This document shows, piece after piece, positions 36,839-46,472 of a stretch of DNA of 64,000 bases (the stretch's first letter is position 1; each line of letters begins with the position of its first letter). The notes beneath the pieces are model-generated. The model made no database searches, was not told the DNA's origin, and was given only the letters and a program-made list of their open reading frames with translations. This stretch comes from Bacteroidales bacterium (GTDB lineage: Bacteria > Bacteroidota > Bacteroidia > Bacteroidales > VadinHA17): contig JADKBK010000019.1 in the NCBI GenBank assembly GCA_016715075.1, forward strand, positions 62,001 through 126,000, written 5' to 3'. The position numbers and the translations under genes were made by a program.

Positions 36839-38029
36839 TCAAAGCTTTAGCCGGAAGTGCAGTTTTTCAAGAAGAACAGGCAGACCAGCTCCCATAACAA
36901 GGGCCCAGACCAGTGATCCGGCTATTACAACAAGGGGCAGCTCCGAATTCTTGTCGAAAAGAAGGGGCAGCCCAAATTGCCAGATGATATAATAGAACAT
37001 ATCCGGAACAAGATATACAGTAAGAGAGTTTGCACCGGCAGGTTTCAGAAAGAGCCCCCAGTTTATATGTTTTTTAATGTCGATTATCCAGTAGAACAGT
37101 GCAAACAGTATCATGCTTATTCCGTTGCAGATCAGACCCCAGCTAGGAGTCGACTGGATCTTTGAAATAATGAACCAGTTCCGGAAGATGAATCCGGCAA
37201 TAAGGCTCACTATACCGAGCGAGAAGATAATCAGGACGGTTTTTCTGACATCCTCTTTAGCGAATTTCTTCAGTATAAGTGTTATCAACATGCCTGAAAG
37301 GACTATAAATGGCGCATTTCCATTAATAATTATACCAAAGACAGGCTTTACAGCATTCAGAAAATCCAGGAGATGAAGCTTTGAGAGGACATTCAATATA
37401 AGGAAGAATACAAGGGCAACGGAAGTCTTCAAAATACTATCACGAAAACCAAGGTAGACAAAAGCTGCCACGAGGTAACCCCAGCCAATAGTACCAAGAA
37501 TCCCCCATGATCTGAAGGAGAAGCTGTGAATTTCCGTCTCACCGGATCTGAAAATATATACCATTGGAATGATCATTAATATTCCTGCAATCCTGAGTCC
37601 GTAAATAAGAAGCCGGTTTTTCTCAGTTAAGTTGTAGTTATTCCATACGAGAAAGACTCCGGTATACATAATTAATGACCACAGGCTTTTGCTCAGACCT
37701 GTAAATTCACCGTTCACATTCCGTGAATTGGCCATCAGGACACCAATAATAAGAAGACTTATTGTTCTGATCAGAATATGTTTTGAAAGAGATGAGGAAT
37801 TCTCACCCTTTTTGATCCTGTTTCCTATTGCGAAGGGGATTGCCATTCCAACCATGAACAGGAATCCGGGGAATACCCAGTCAGCCAGGCCCATGCCGTC
37901 AAAATCGGCAGCTCTGTGACCCAGCCATGCAGGTACTCCGGGCATATGGAGATCATTTACAAAGAGCATAAGAACGAGAGTCAGACCTCTCATGATATCT
38001 ATTGAATTGATACGGTTGGATTCTGTCAT
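36839..38029 (-). CDS. DUF5009 multi-pass membrane protein, paralogue of the downstream gene
   Basis: From ATG 38029 the protein is 396 residues; a longer frame starting at 38122 would overlap the upstream glycosidase and lacks family support. It aligns end to end with the 35626-36813 product, sharing SIDIMRGLTLVLMLFVND and ADWVFPGFLFMVGMAIP, at moderate identity, so the pair arose by an old tandem duplication. It lies in one minus-strand cluster with the DUF5060 glycosidase upstream. Confidence 0.85.
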   Translation of the reverse strand: MTESNRINSIDIMRGLTLVLMLFVNDLHMPGVPAWLGHRAADFDGMGLADWVFPGFLFMVGMAIPFAIGNRIKKGENSSSLSKHILIRTISLLIIGVLMANSRNVNGEFTGLSKSLWSLIMYTGVFLVWNNYNLTEKNRLLIYGLRIAGILMIIPMVYIFRSGETEIHSFSFRSWGILGTIGWGYLVAAFVYLGFRDSILKTSVALVFFLILNVLSKLHLLDFLNAVKPVFGIIINGNAPFIVLSGMLITLILKKFAKEDVRKTVLIIFSLGIVSLIAGFIFRNWFIISKIQSTPSWGLICNGISMILFALFYWIIDIKKHINWGLFLKPAGANSLTVYLVPDMFYYIIWQFGLPLLFDKNSELPLVVIAGSLVWALVMGAGLPVLLEKLHFRLKL

Positions 38030-38063
38030 TGAGGTTAAGCTGTTATGCATGAAATAAAGAAAA

Positions 38064-39800
38064 TCATATTTTGCTGATTTTAAAAGCAATATCTGGCTTG
38101 TTATCTGCAAATACAGGAACAATCAGCTCCAGTTTTCCATTCCCTGAGTTTATTTTCTCTGTTTTAACCAGATTGCCTGTCCATGTATCAAACCATGTTA
38201 TTGTATAGTTCCCGCCAGCTGGTTTAATGATCGTTAATTTAGTTTTACCAATGCTTCTGTTCAAAAATGTTCTTGCCCAACCGAAGGTCTGGTCACCTGC
38301 ATCCATAATGAAAATGTCGGTCCCTTCAGCAGCTGCCACCCCAGGTTTGTATTGATTTTTGGCAAAATCAATATCGGAAACAAAAGCTGCAAGGTGTTTT
38401 ATCTGTATCCAGTCCTCTTCTGTTAAAATAGAAAAATCCCACCAGACAGGGATCCCTGCAAGACCATTTGTGAGGGATGCCCAGATCTGATTGTGATAAG
38501 AGATTCTATACTCCTTTGAAACAGGTTTATAATAAGTAAGGTCAGCACCAGCTTCCCCAAAGATGGCAGGCTTTTCAAATTTATCCCAGAACCTTTTACT
38601 CGCCCATGCAAAATTATACATATCGCTTCTGAGGGTGTCTTCAGGGTATTTTAACTTCCAGCCCTGTGCAGGGTACAGATGGATGTTAGGAATGTCTGTC
38701 ATCTCATAGAGCTGTTCGTGGTATTGTTCAAAACCTCCACTGAAAGAGGCAGTTACAGGATGATGGTATGGGTCATTATCAGTGAAATATTTGACACATT
38801 TATTAACCCAGTCATAAGCTTCCTGATGATGGCCTTTTGCCCAGCCATCAGTACCATCCATCTCATTGATCAGTTCCCAGATACCCCAGCTGCTGCTATG
38901 GGCGAACCTGGCAATCATGTAACGGTATTTCATTTTCTGCAGTTCCCATACCAGGGAATCGCTGTATACATTTTCAACGTCAGTAATTTGACTGTATGGA
39001 TTCTGATCCCATTGGGCAGCCCAGACAGTTTTAGAAAAAAGATCGTGCGGCCAGATAGCGAACATTAGTTTTATGTTGTCCTTTTCAAGAATGGAAAGCA
39101 GTGAATCGATCTTCCCAAGCTTTTCCTGGTTATATCTTCCGGGTTCATTTTCTATAATCCCTGCATCATTAACAAATCCACCATAGCCAATATCCCATAT
39201 AGCCAGAAGATTGGCTCCATTATCCGCATAGGTCTGAAAAACTTTTGCGCTGTTACCCCATGGTGAATAAACTCCGACTGCATACCAGGAGGAGCCATCA
39301 TCATGCATAAAATAATGGGGATTTTTTTCAGATGGTTTTATCCAGCCGTGATGATCAGAATCAACAGATGTGAATGATGAAACTTCTGATTCGGCATCTG
39401 CAGTGCCATCTTTTACAAAAACCCGGAACTTATACTCTCCGGTTTCTCTTGGAGCAAACCGGATCTTCCATTTTGCATCGCCCCGGTAATTATCGAAAAA
39501 CCCGTTGATCTTTATATTTTCACCTGCCGGAGATGTAAACAGAGCATAAACATCAATGTCGGCCGGATCGTATGGGTTTTCAATTTTTACATCATTCAGT
39601 AGAGCAACTGCTTCAAATTTTTCATACTTTTTTACAATTGCAGTATTTACACCTGAAACAGAAATCTCAGGTTTCCGACCCTGTTCATATCTTGCTGTGC
39701 TTTTGGCGCATCCTGCAAACAGACAAGGAACAGAAATCAATAAAACTGTTAAAAGTCTTCGGTCTGTTATAAAATATATCTTCCGGTTTCCTGTTATCAT
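38064..39800 (-). CDS. DUF5060 / GH5-like glycoside hydrolase lipoprotein
   Basis: The 578-residue protein has a lipoprotein signal (LFAGC, Cys near residue 30), an Ig-like DUF5060 domain (about 45-150) and a clan-A TIM barrel (about 150-480). The likely acid/base Glu is in IWELINEMDG and the likely nucleophile Glu in AIFGEAGAD, both at the ends of predicted strands 4 and 7. A C-terminal beta domain completes it. Substrate is unknown. It heads a minus-strand cluster with the two DUF5009 genes, suggesting one glycan-processing unit. Confidence 0.8.
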   Translation of the reverse strand: MITGNRKIYFITDRRLLTVLLISVPCLFAGCAKSTARYEQGRKPEISVSGVNTAIVKKYEKFEAVALLNDVKIENPYDPADIDVYALFTSPAGENIKINGFFDNYRGDAKWKIRFAPRETGEYKFRVFVKDGTADAESEVSSFTSVDSDHHGWIKPSEKNPHYFMHDDGSSWYAVGVYSPWGNSAKVFQTYADNGANLLAIWDIGYGGFVNDAGIIENEPGRYNQEKLGKIDSLLSILEKDNIKLMFAIWPHDLFSKTVWAAQWDQNPYSQITDVENVYSDSLVWELQKMKYRYMIARFAHSSSWGIWELINEMDGTDGWAKGHHQEAYDWVNKCVKYFTDNDPYHHPVTASFSGGFEQYHEQLYEMTDIPNIHLYPAQGWKLKYPEDTLRSDMYNFAWASKRFWDKFEKPAIFGEAGADLTYYKPVSKEYRISYHNQIWASLTNGLAGIPVWWDFSILTEEDWIQIKHLAAFVSDIDFAKNQYKPGVAAAEGTDIFIMDAGDQTFGWARTFLNRSIGKTKLTIIKPAGGNYTITWFDTWTGNLVKTEKINSGNGKLELIVPVFADNKPDIAFKISKI

Positions 39801-39979
39801 ATCTCTTAAAATTCTAATGAAATGTCAGGTCAGAAAGTTAAATCAAATATGTGTAATCCGATGCATTGGTTTCTGCAGAATTTGCCTGTTGACAACAATC
39901 GAAATGTTAATTATTTATAAATGAAGAGAGAACAGACTATAATCTCAATCTGACTGTCAGTCAAAAATGGAAAATAAAT

Positions 39980-39987
39980 TAAATTTG
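39980..39987 (+). promoter_or_regulatory. -7 element for the GH9 gene
   Basis: TAAATTTG matches TAnnTTTG and lies about 60 bp before the GH9 start. No convincing -33 box. Confidence 0.4.
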
Positions 39988-40047
39988 TTAACCTGAACTG
40001 AAAACAATCATTATTTCCAATATCAAAGATCAAATCAAATAACAGAT

Positions 40048-42486
40048 ATGAAAAAGCTAACATTAATTTCTCTGCTCATTGCGCTAAACAGCTGGTTACT
40101 ATTTTCTCAGTCAGATGAGAAGCTGAAATCCGATATCCGGAATACCGGATATGTTCACAGTCCGTTACCTCTTGACTACAGCAAGTCATTTGAGACTTTC
40201 GGGCTCAATAAGAAAGTATTGCTTTCCGATATGCTATGCGATATGGAAGATATTAAAAAATGGTCGCATACAGGAATAGGTGGAATGACCCAGACTTCCG
40301 AAAGGAGTATTAATGGCAGGAATAGCCTTAGATTATCAGCGCCTTCATTTGTAGATGCTTTGGCTGAATGGGGACTAGGAAGGGGAACCTCTCTTGCCTC
40401 CTTTGAGGTTGGCGGGAAAAGCTGGGAAAAGTACAACCGGATCAGGTTCAGTATTTATCCCAATTGTGAAGGGGCCAGAAGCATTTATCTTAATCTATAT
40501 GTTGAGAATGACGGCAAGATCAAGGTGCCTGACCAGTACGGAAGGGAAGGGTTACACGAGATCAACCTGGTCAATGGTCAGTGGAATGAATGTTTTGTAG
40601 AGATGTCCGAGCTGGCGCGTGATAAGGTTACCAGGATCTCCTTTGCCATTGAAGTCTTCGGAAAGGAACGCACCATGGGTGACTCTCTTAAGTTTGATAT
40701 TGATGCTGTTGAACTGCAGACAGTCGAAAATCCTGAAGTTGTCAGCGGATGGAAGCCTGCCGAGAACAGGATCATTTTTTCAACCTCAGGTTACAGGCCG
40801 GAAAGTGTAAAAACGGCCATCATACGGGTAAGGAACAGCAGCGGAAAGTTTCAACTGGTTGATTATTCCACCTCACAGGTTGCTTATGAGGGTAAGACTG
40901 GTCATGTGAAATCTTATACAGGAGAATTTGAAACAATTGATTTTACGGATTTCAAACGTGAAGGACAATATATGATCAGGGTTGGAGATGTTACATCACA
41001 ACCATTTTATATTAACCGGAATCTCTGGGAAAATTCGGCATGGCGCATGCTTAATTTTATGTTCTGTGAGCGTTGCGGTTACCCTGTGCCAGGAAAGCAT
41101 GGCGCCTGTCATACAGATCTTAATGGTGAGTACAATGGTCGTATCTATCCGGTGAATGGAGGCTGGCATGATGCTGCCGATATGTCGCAGCAATCACTTC
41201 AAACAGGCGAAATAGCTTTCTCTTTGCTCGAAATGGCAACAAAAGCCAGAGAGAAAAACAATACTGATCTGTACAACCGGCTGACTGAAGAGGCGCTATG
41301 GGGTATTGATTATATAATGAAAACGCGCCTTGGTGATGGCTACCGCTTCCAGACATGGGGCACCAACCTGTGGACAGACGGTTTTATCGGCTCGGTTGAT
41401 GATGCAGGAAGACGGCAGGTGGTTGCAACAAACAGCGGTTTTGAGAATTTCCTCTTTTCCGGAATTGAGGCTTATGCTTCAATGACTCTGGAAAATGATC
41501 CAATGCTGAAGGGTAATCTATGTAAAATTGCCAGGGAAGATTTTGGCTTTGCAATGAAGCGGTTCGAGGAACTGGGCTACAATGAAAGGATCTCCAAGGG
41601 CCATGGTCATGCATATATGGCATCACAGAGCCAGTATATGGCAACAATCTCCTGGGCTGCAAGCATGCTTTTCAGGCTAACGAATGATAAATACTATGCA
41701 GAAAAAGCAGCTGAATCAATAAATTATACCATTCAGTGTCAGCGTACGGAACCTTTAAATGATAAGAATAAGACAAGAGGTTTCTTCTATCGGGATCACA
41801 GCAGGAAATCGATTGTTCACTACACCCACCAGTCACGAGATCATGTATATATGCAGGCGCTGACGGCACTTTGTGAGACACAGCCTGATAATCCGGCATA
41901 TTCATCATGGGAGAAAACAATCAGGATGTATGGCGATTATCTGAAGAATATTATACAATATGTACAGCCTTACGGAATGGTTCCCAGCGGTGTTTACCAG
42001 AAGGATGAAGTAAAAGATTCAGCCAACTTTTATGTGATACAGGTGGGGATTGATTCGGATGTATCTAAGGACTTTAAGGAACAACTTGAGAACGGGATCA
42101 AGCTGGATGAGGAACATTATCTCCGCGTCTTCCCTGTCTGGTTCTCTTTCAAAGGGAATACGGCAGTTCAGCTTTCAACAGGAAAAGCTGCAGCCCTCTG
42201 CGGAAAATTCCTGAAGGATAAGGAGCTGATTAATATTGCAGAGCAGCAGTTATTCTGGGTTGTAGGAAAGAACCCCTTCGGGCAGTCATTGATATATGGT
42301 GAGGGTACCAATTACCCTCAGCAGTATACCGCTTTGCCGGGAGAGATGGTGGGAGAGATCCCTGTAGGCATGCAGTCGAGGTTCAATGAGGATACACCTT
42401 ACTGGCCTCAGTTCAATACGGCAACATATAAAGAGGTCTGGGGAGGCTCTGCAGCCAAGTGGTTCTCGTTAATCTCCGAGTTCTGA
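40048..42486 (+). CDS. Glycoside hydrolase family 9 protein with N-terminal CBM-like and Ig-like domains
   Basis: The 812-residue secreted protein has a signal peptide (about 1-20), a jelly-roll CBM-like domain (about 50-230), a CelD_N-type Ig domain (about 245-325) and a GH9 (alpha/alpha)6 barrel. The catalytic base region is GGWHDAADMS (near 370), equivalent to DAGD, with VVGKNPFGQSLIYGEG near 745. A candidate acid Glu is in TATYKEVWG near the C-terminus. GH9 acts on beta-1,4-glucans; some relatives act on glucosamine oligomers. The substrate cannot be fixed. Confidence 0.85.
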   Translation: MKKLTLISLLIALNSWLLFSQSDEKLKSDIRNTGYVHSPLPLDYSKSFETFGLNKKVLLSDMLCDMEDIKKWSHTGIGGMTQTSERSINGRNSLRLSAPSFVDALAEWGLGRGTSLASFEVGGKSWEKYNRIRFSIYPNCEGARSIYLNLYVENDGKIKVPDQYGREGLHEINLVNGQWNECFVEMSELARDKVTRISFAIEVFGKERTMGDSLKFDIDAVELQTVENPEVVSGWKPAENRIIFSTSGYRPESVKTAIIRVRNSSGKFQLVDYSTSQVAYEGKTGHVKSYTGEFETIDFTDFKREGQYMIRVGDVTSQPFYINRNLWENSAWRMLNFMFCERCGYPVPGKHGACHTDLNGEYNGRIYPVNGGWHDAADMSQQSLQTGEIAFSLLEMATKAREKNNTDLYNRLTEEALWGIDYIMKTRLGDGYRFQTWGTNLWTDGFIGSVDDAGRRQVVATNSGFENFLFSGIEAYASMTLENDPMLKGNLCKIAREDFGFAMKRFEELGYNERISKGHGHAYMASQSQYMATISWAASMLFRLTNDKYYAEKAAESINYTIQCQRTEPLNDKNKTRGFFYRDHSRKSIVHYTHQSRDHVYMQALTALCETQPDNPAYSSWEKTIRMYGDYLKNIIQYVQPYGMVPSGVYQKDEVKDSANFYVIQVGIDSDVSKDFKEQLENGIKLDEEHYLRVFPVWFSFKGNTAVQLSTGKAAALCGKFLKDKELINIAEQQLFWVVGKNPFGQSLIYGEGTNYPQQYTALPGEMVGEIPVGMQSRFNEDTPYWPQFNTATYKEVWGGSAAKWFSLISEF

Positions 42487-42590
42487 TCAGAGCTACTCTG
42501 TTAATGGTCCTTAGTGTTCCTTTGTGAAATACTTTGTGCCCTGAGTGTTACGTATTATAGTGTTTAGGAGGTGATGGAAAAGTTCTTTTT

Positions 42591-42691
42591 AACCGCAAAG
42601 GACGCTAAGTATTCGCTAAGGGCGCAAAGTAAATATATTGATAATTAACGCTTTGCGAGCTTTGCGTAATAACTTTGCGACCTTTGCGGTT
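42591..42691. repeat. 100-bp inverted repeat built from CGCAAAG / CTTTGCG units
   Basis: AACCGCAAAGG (42591-42601) is repeated inverted as CCTTTGCGGTT (42681-42691). Inside are further CGCAAAG (42623) and CTTTGCG (42651, 42660, 42673) units, so the whole element can fold into one long imperfect hairpin. Confidence 0.8.
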
Positions 42692-42828
42692 ATTGGATCA
42701 TGACTTTTCAAACAGCTCCAGTAAATCAGGACACAAAGTCCCGATAGCAATCAATTTCTTCACAATTCATGTAACAGTTTATTTTTGGAAGTCTGGAGCT
42801 GTATCAAAGATCGATTTTCTCTGTGACA

Positions 42829-42899
42829 CCCCTAAATCCCCCAAGGGGGACTTATTTAAAACCAATAAGTTATAAAGCCCCCCTTGGGGGGTTTGGGGG
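42829..42899. repeat. G/C-tract inverted repeat
   Basis: CCCCTAAATCCCCC (42829-42842) is matched imperfectly by GGGGGGTTTGGGGG (42886-42899). Each arm also contains its own short palindrome (CCCCCAAGGGGG and CCCCCCTTGGGGGG). It resembles small palindromic repeats seen in many environmental genomes. Confidence 0.75.
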
Positions 42900-43104
42900 T
42901 AAAAACAGACTTGTTCTACAGTCCCAAATTTCACTTAATAATGAGCAACATCAGATTATATAATCTGTTACCATACGACTGAAGTATTACATAGCTATCG
43001 GGAAACACTTAGGAACACAATGGGAATAATGAAATTGGTTTGATTTTTTTGTCAGTCTCTGAAAAGAAAGTTATAGTCAGACAGAATAGAATACCGGGAA
43101 GTAT

Positions 43105-43287
43105 TCAGATCGTTACGATAATTGTGAGCAGTTCCTTTTCTGTTTTTCCTATTTTATTACTCACAATCTTCATCATTTCTTTTTCCTTGCCTTCCCTGAA
43201 ATCTAAATCTTTATCGGAAAGATTTTCATACTTCAGTTTGAGTTTTTCTTTCTTAGTGTTCCAATAGGAAGTGAATTCCGGATGCAT
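43105..43287 (-). CDS. Small CsbD-like protein
   Basis: The 60-residue product reads as a charged helical protein with YWNTKKEKLKLKYENLSDKDL, then EGKEKEMM, then NKIGKTEKELLTIIVTI. This is the pattern of short Bacteroidota CsbD-like proteins, a family of general stress-response proteins. A paralogue with the same ending lies at 50436-50617, which supports both being genes. Function at the molecular level is unknown. Confidence 0.65.
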   Translation of the reverse strand: MHPEFTSYWNTKKEKLKLKYENLSDKDLDFREGKEKEMMKIVSNKIGKTEKELLTIIVTI

Positions 43288-43451
43288 TTGGACTGATTTA
43301 CAGTTTTATAGGTTATAAAGTTAGAATGAATCAATGTCATTACAGAATGACATTTTTATGACTTATAAACAACCTGCCTGTACAAATTAACAATCGATCA
43401 GTCTCTTTAATGGTTTTTGTCAATAGTGCTTCTGACTCTTAGTATTTAAGA

Positions 43452-45983
43452 TTACTTTTCTATATAGGATACCGTACTTTGCCCGATTTCATTTTTAGAT
43501 TTTCTGAGAAGAATAATATGGTTTACTACAAACCTGATCTCGCTCCAGGAAACCTTTTCTCCAAGAGCATCTTTTACTGGACCCATTGTAAGATCTTCTC
43601 TTCCTTCAAAATGGCTCGCGATAAGGTCAGCTTTTTCCTGTGATACAAATTTACTGATTGGGAGTTCGCCAATACTAACATAATGGGCCAGATGACCTTC
43701 GATAGTAGTTATACTCAGCTTTCTCTCCTCTGCTATTTGTGAAATTGTTTTGCCCTCCTTAAAAAGATCGTAACTTATTTTCTTTGTCTCTTCTTTAATC
43801 TTTTTGGGAACCTTTTTCTCATTAACAGTTAACAGTGGTGGTTCGATTTTTTCTTTTCTGCAATATGAAATAATAATTTCTAAAATCTCTTCGCCGAATT
43901 TCTCTGATTTTTTCTTTCCCACCCCTTTCACCAGGTTCAGAGCATGCAGCGACTGAGGCATCAGGTTGGCCAGGGTAACCATTGTTTTCTGGGGAAGTAC
44001 CATATAATGCGGAAGATTCATTGCCTTAGCCTGAATATTCCTCCATTCTTTCAGCTGGCGGAACAGGGCCGGATGTTGAATTATGCCGGAAGTATCATCC
44101 TCATATTTAGCTGAATGAGATTTAACTGAAGGAATATCAATAGCTGACTTAGCTTTGGAATCCAGATAAATACTGGTCTTAAAACCAGGTCTTACAGCAT
44201 TAAGGCAGGCCAGCTTGGTGATACCCTCTTTTCTTAAGCGATCCAGTGCTTCAGAAACTGATTTACGGACTGTTTTATTATCTGTTTCTACAGGGAAACC
44301 GGACAGTATTGATTTCAGGGCGGCTTCAAGTTTGTCAGAAAAAAAACCGGCTGCTTTCTTTACCCTTTCCTGCAGGAGGTTATTTGATTCAGCATCAGTT
44401 TCTCCCTTTAAAAGTGCATTTAACTGAGGATGGAATTTTTCAGATACTTCAATAATATCTCTCTTGATCTGGTCCAGAATATTTTCAAGCACTTCATGAG
44501 GATTTCCCAAAATACTTTCGCTATTCTCACTGATAATCCTAAGACAATAGTTCAGGCTTCGTGTCAGGGCAGTAAAATCGAAGAGTTCAGTCAGGAGCAG
44601 CTGCTGGTATGCCTTTTTCGACTCTGCCAGCTGCTTCTGGTCGGGTTGATTTTTTTCTGATTCATTAATGAAGGCAGAAACAGAATGGTCGTCAATTATG
44701 CTTCGTTGGTTGATCCGGCTGCTCAGGACCAGACCCTCCAGAGTTCGGCATCTGCTGAGAGCCACATACACCTGTCCATGTGCAAAGGAAGCTGAGGCGT
44801 CAATAACAGCTTTATCAAAGGTTAGTCCCTGACTCTTATGTATAGTTATTGCCCATGCCAGCTTTAGAGGGTATTGTGTAAATGTTCCGATTACAGTTTC
44901 CTGAATCTCTTTTGTCTCTTCATCGAGGGTATATTTCATATTTTGCCACTCAGCCATCTCCACTCTGATACGGAAATTATCGTCGGGACATTTAACGACA
45001 ATAATATCATCATCAAAAGATTCTATTTTTCCAATTTTACCATTAAAGAACAGCCTGTCGCCAGAGAGGTCGTTTTTTACAAACATAACCTGGGCACCCT
45101 CTTTAAGTACCAGCTCACTGGCATTAGGATAGGAAAACTCCGGGAATTCATCCTTAATTGTTGCTTTAAATGAATGAGCTTTGCCAGGAAGAATCTCTAG
45201 TTTTGAATTATTCAGGCTCTGGGCCTGATAATTGTGAGTGGTAAGTGTAATATATCCACCATCAGAATCAGGATCAAAATCAGGAATATGTCTTTTATTA
45301 AGTTCAGACAGCACATCTGAATCAACATTATTGTCGCGGATTTTATTAAGCAGGTTAATAAAAACCTGGTCATTCTGTCTGTAAATATGTTTGAGTTCAA
45401 TTGTAACGTAATCGGTGCTACGGAGAGCCCTGCTTCCAAAGAAAAAATGTGAATTGTAATATTTGCTGATTATTTCCCTGTCATCGTCTTTTACAACCGG
45501 CGCAAGCTGTTGAAGATCACCGATCATCAGGAGCTGGACTCCTCCAAAGGGGAGATAACGGTTTTTGTACCTCCTGAGTGCGCTGTCGACAGCGTCAAGT
45601 GTATCAGCCCGTACCATACTGATCTCATCAATAACAACCAGGTCAAGGCTTTTGATAATATTTATCTTTTCACGACTCATCTTATACGCTGGCTGATCTT
45701 TTTGTACAGCCTGATTATCTGTATAATTATTTGATAAGTAAATTGATGGGATAAATGGGTGAAAAGGCAATTGAAAAAAGGAGTGTATTGTGACACCACC
45801 TGCATTTATTGCAGCCACTCCTGTCGGAGCCACTACGATCATTCGTTTTGGGGATGATTTTTTAAGGTCATGCAGGAATGTAGTTTTACCGGTACCGGCT
45901 TTTCCAGTGAGAAAGATATTGCGATTTGTGTATTTAACAAAGTCAAAAGCTAACTGCAGATCCTGATTTGTAATAGTTACCAT
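43452..45983 (-). CDS. Pif1/RecD2-like ATP-dependent helicase with HRDC and HTH domains
   Basis: The 843-residue protein starts with an SF1B helicase core: Walker A GKAGTGKTT (near 28), PTGVAAINAGG, DEISMV (near 120), and the C-terminal AITIHKSQGLTFDKAVID and YVALSRCRTL motifs near 385-410. After a long helical linker come an HRDC domain (LPQSLHALNLVKGVGKKKSEKFGEEI, near 680) and a Helix-turn-helix_40 domain (KEGKTISQIAEERKLSITTIEGHL, near 755). This architecture is common in Bacteroidota and thought to resolve unusual DNA structures. It is a single gene. Confidence 0.9.
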   Translation of the reverse strand: MVTITNQDLQLAFDFVKYTNRNIFLTGKAGTGKTTFLHDLKKSSPKRMIVVAPTGVAAINAGGVTIHSFFQLPFHPFIPSIYLSNNYTDNQAVQKDQPAYKMSREKINIIKSLDLVVIDEISMVRADTLDAVDSALRRYKNRYLPFGGVQLLMIGDLQQLAPVVKDDDREIISKYYNSHFFFGSRALRSTDYVTIELKHIYRQNDQVFINLLNKIRDNNVDSDVLSELNKRHIPDFDPDSDGGYITLTTHNYQAQSLNNSKLEILPGKAHSFKATIKDEFPEFSYPNASELVLKEGAQVMFVKNDLSGDRLFFNGKIGKIESFDDDIIVVKCPDDNFRIRVEMAEWQNMKYTLDEETKEIQETVIGTFTQYPLKLAWAITIHKSQGLTFDKAVIDASASFAHGQVYVALSRCRTLEGLVLSSRINQRSIIDDHSVSAFINESEKNQPDQKQLAESKKAYQQLLLTELFDFTALTRSLNYCLRIISENSESILGNPHEVLENILDQIKRDIIEVSEKFHPQLNALLKGETDAESNNLLQERVKKAAGFFSDKLEAALKSILSGFPVETDNKTVRKSVSEALDRLRKEGITKLACLNAVRPGFKTSIYLDSKAKSAIDIPSVKSHSAKYEDDTSGIIQHPALFRQLKEWRNIQAKAMNLPHYMVLPQKTMVTLANLMPQSLHALNLVKGVGKKKSEKFGEEILEIIISYCRKEKIEPPLLTVNEKKVPKKIKEETKKISYDLFKEGKTISQIAEERKLSITTIEGHLAHYVSIGELPISKFVSQEKADLIASHFEGREDLTMGPVKDALGEKVSWSEIRFVVNHIILLRKSKNEIGQSTVSYIEK

Positions 45984-46472
45984 ATTGTGTGCTCAAATTT
46001 TTAAGGGTCAAGAGTTTGTCCGGATGAATTATATCATCCTATTCATCTGAGTTCATTTGGACAGTATTAGGTTAGACATATTCAGTGCTAATTTAATTTA
46101 AAAGGGGGACATCTGCATTATAAAATAATACCCGGCACTTTGGTGTGTGGTTATAAAATTGCCTGTGTGTTTCTGTTTGTCAGGCTTTGGCCGACGAAAC
46201 CTGCCGGAAAATGAAGCCCATCGAAGTCCGGGAGAGAAGCCATATGTTTTTTATATAATTAATTATCAGTATGGTATAATTCAAATGACCTATTCCTGGT
46301 TTTATTTTTTTGTTTTATGATTTTTAATATATAAGCCTGTTTCAGCATAAAAATGGACATTTCTTAATGACGTGTCCATAAATATTAAAATATTGGACAT
46401 GTATTGTTGTTTTTCATGAAAATACGACATAAATTTGCAATATGTCCATAATTGAACAAATATTGAACATCT
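45984..46472. other. Intergenic region with the fic control region
   Basis: The first 350 bp hold no recognisable gene or repeat. The last 110 bp hold a promoter with four GGACAT-type half-sites (annotated separately). Confidence 0.5.
46353..46450 (+). promoter_or_regulatory. Promoter with repeated GGACAT operator half-sites, upstream of fic
   Basis: A Bacteroidota promoter, TTG (46407-46409), 20 bp, TAAATTTG (46430-46437), lies 36 bp before the fic start. Four ATGGACAT-type half-sites surround it: ATGGACAT (46353-46360), GTGTCCAT (46372-46379, inverted), TTGGACATG (46393-46401) and ATGTCCATA (46442-46450, inverted). The first two and the last two each form inverted pairs. This looks like an operator for autoregulation or a dedicated repressor; the protein that binds is unknown. 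Confidence 0.55.

Larger units (their letters stand above)
42487..43104. other. Repeat-rich intergenic region after GH9
   Basis: It holds TTTGTG/ACAAAG-type repeats (about 42500-42560), a 100-bp inverted repeat (42591-42691), a decayed TCCCGATAG element (42738-42752), a G/C-rich inverted repeat (42829-42899) and another half element near 42994-43005. No gene is seen. Confidence 0.6.

Noticed and set aside
43040..43267. 75-codon plus-strand ORF opposite the CsbD-like gene
   Set aside because: It is the antisense shadow of a gene supported by a paralogue.
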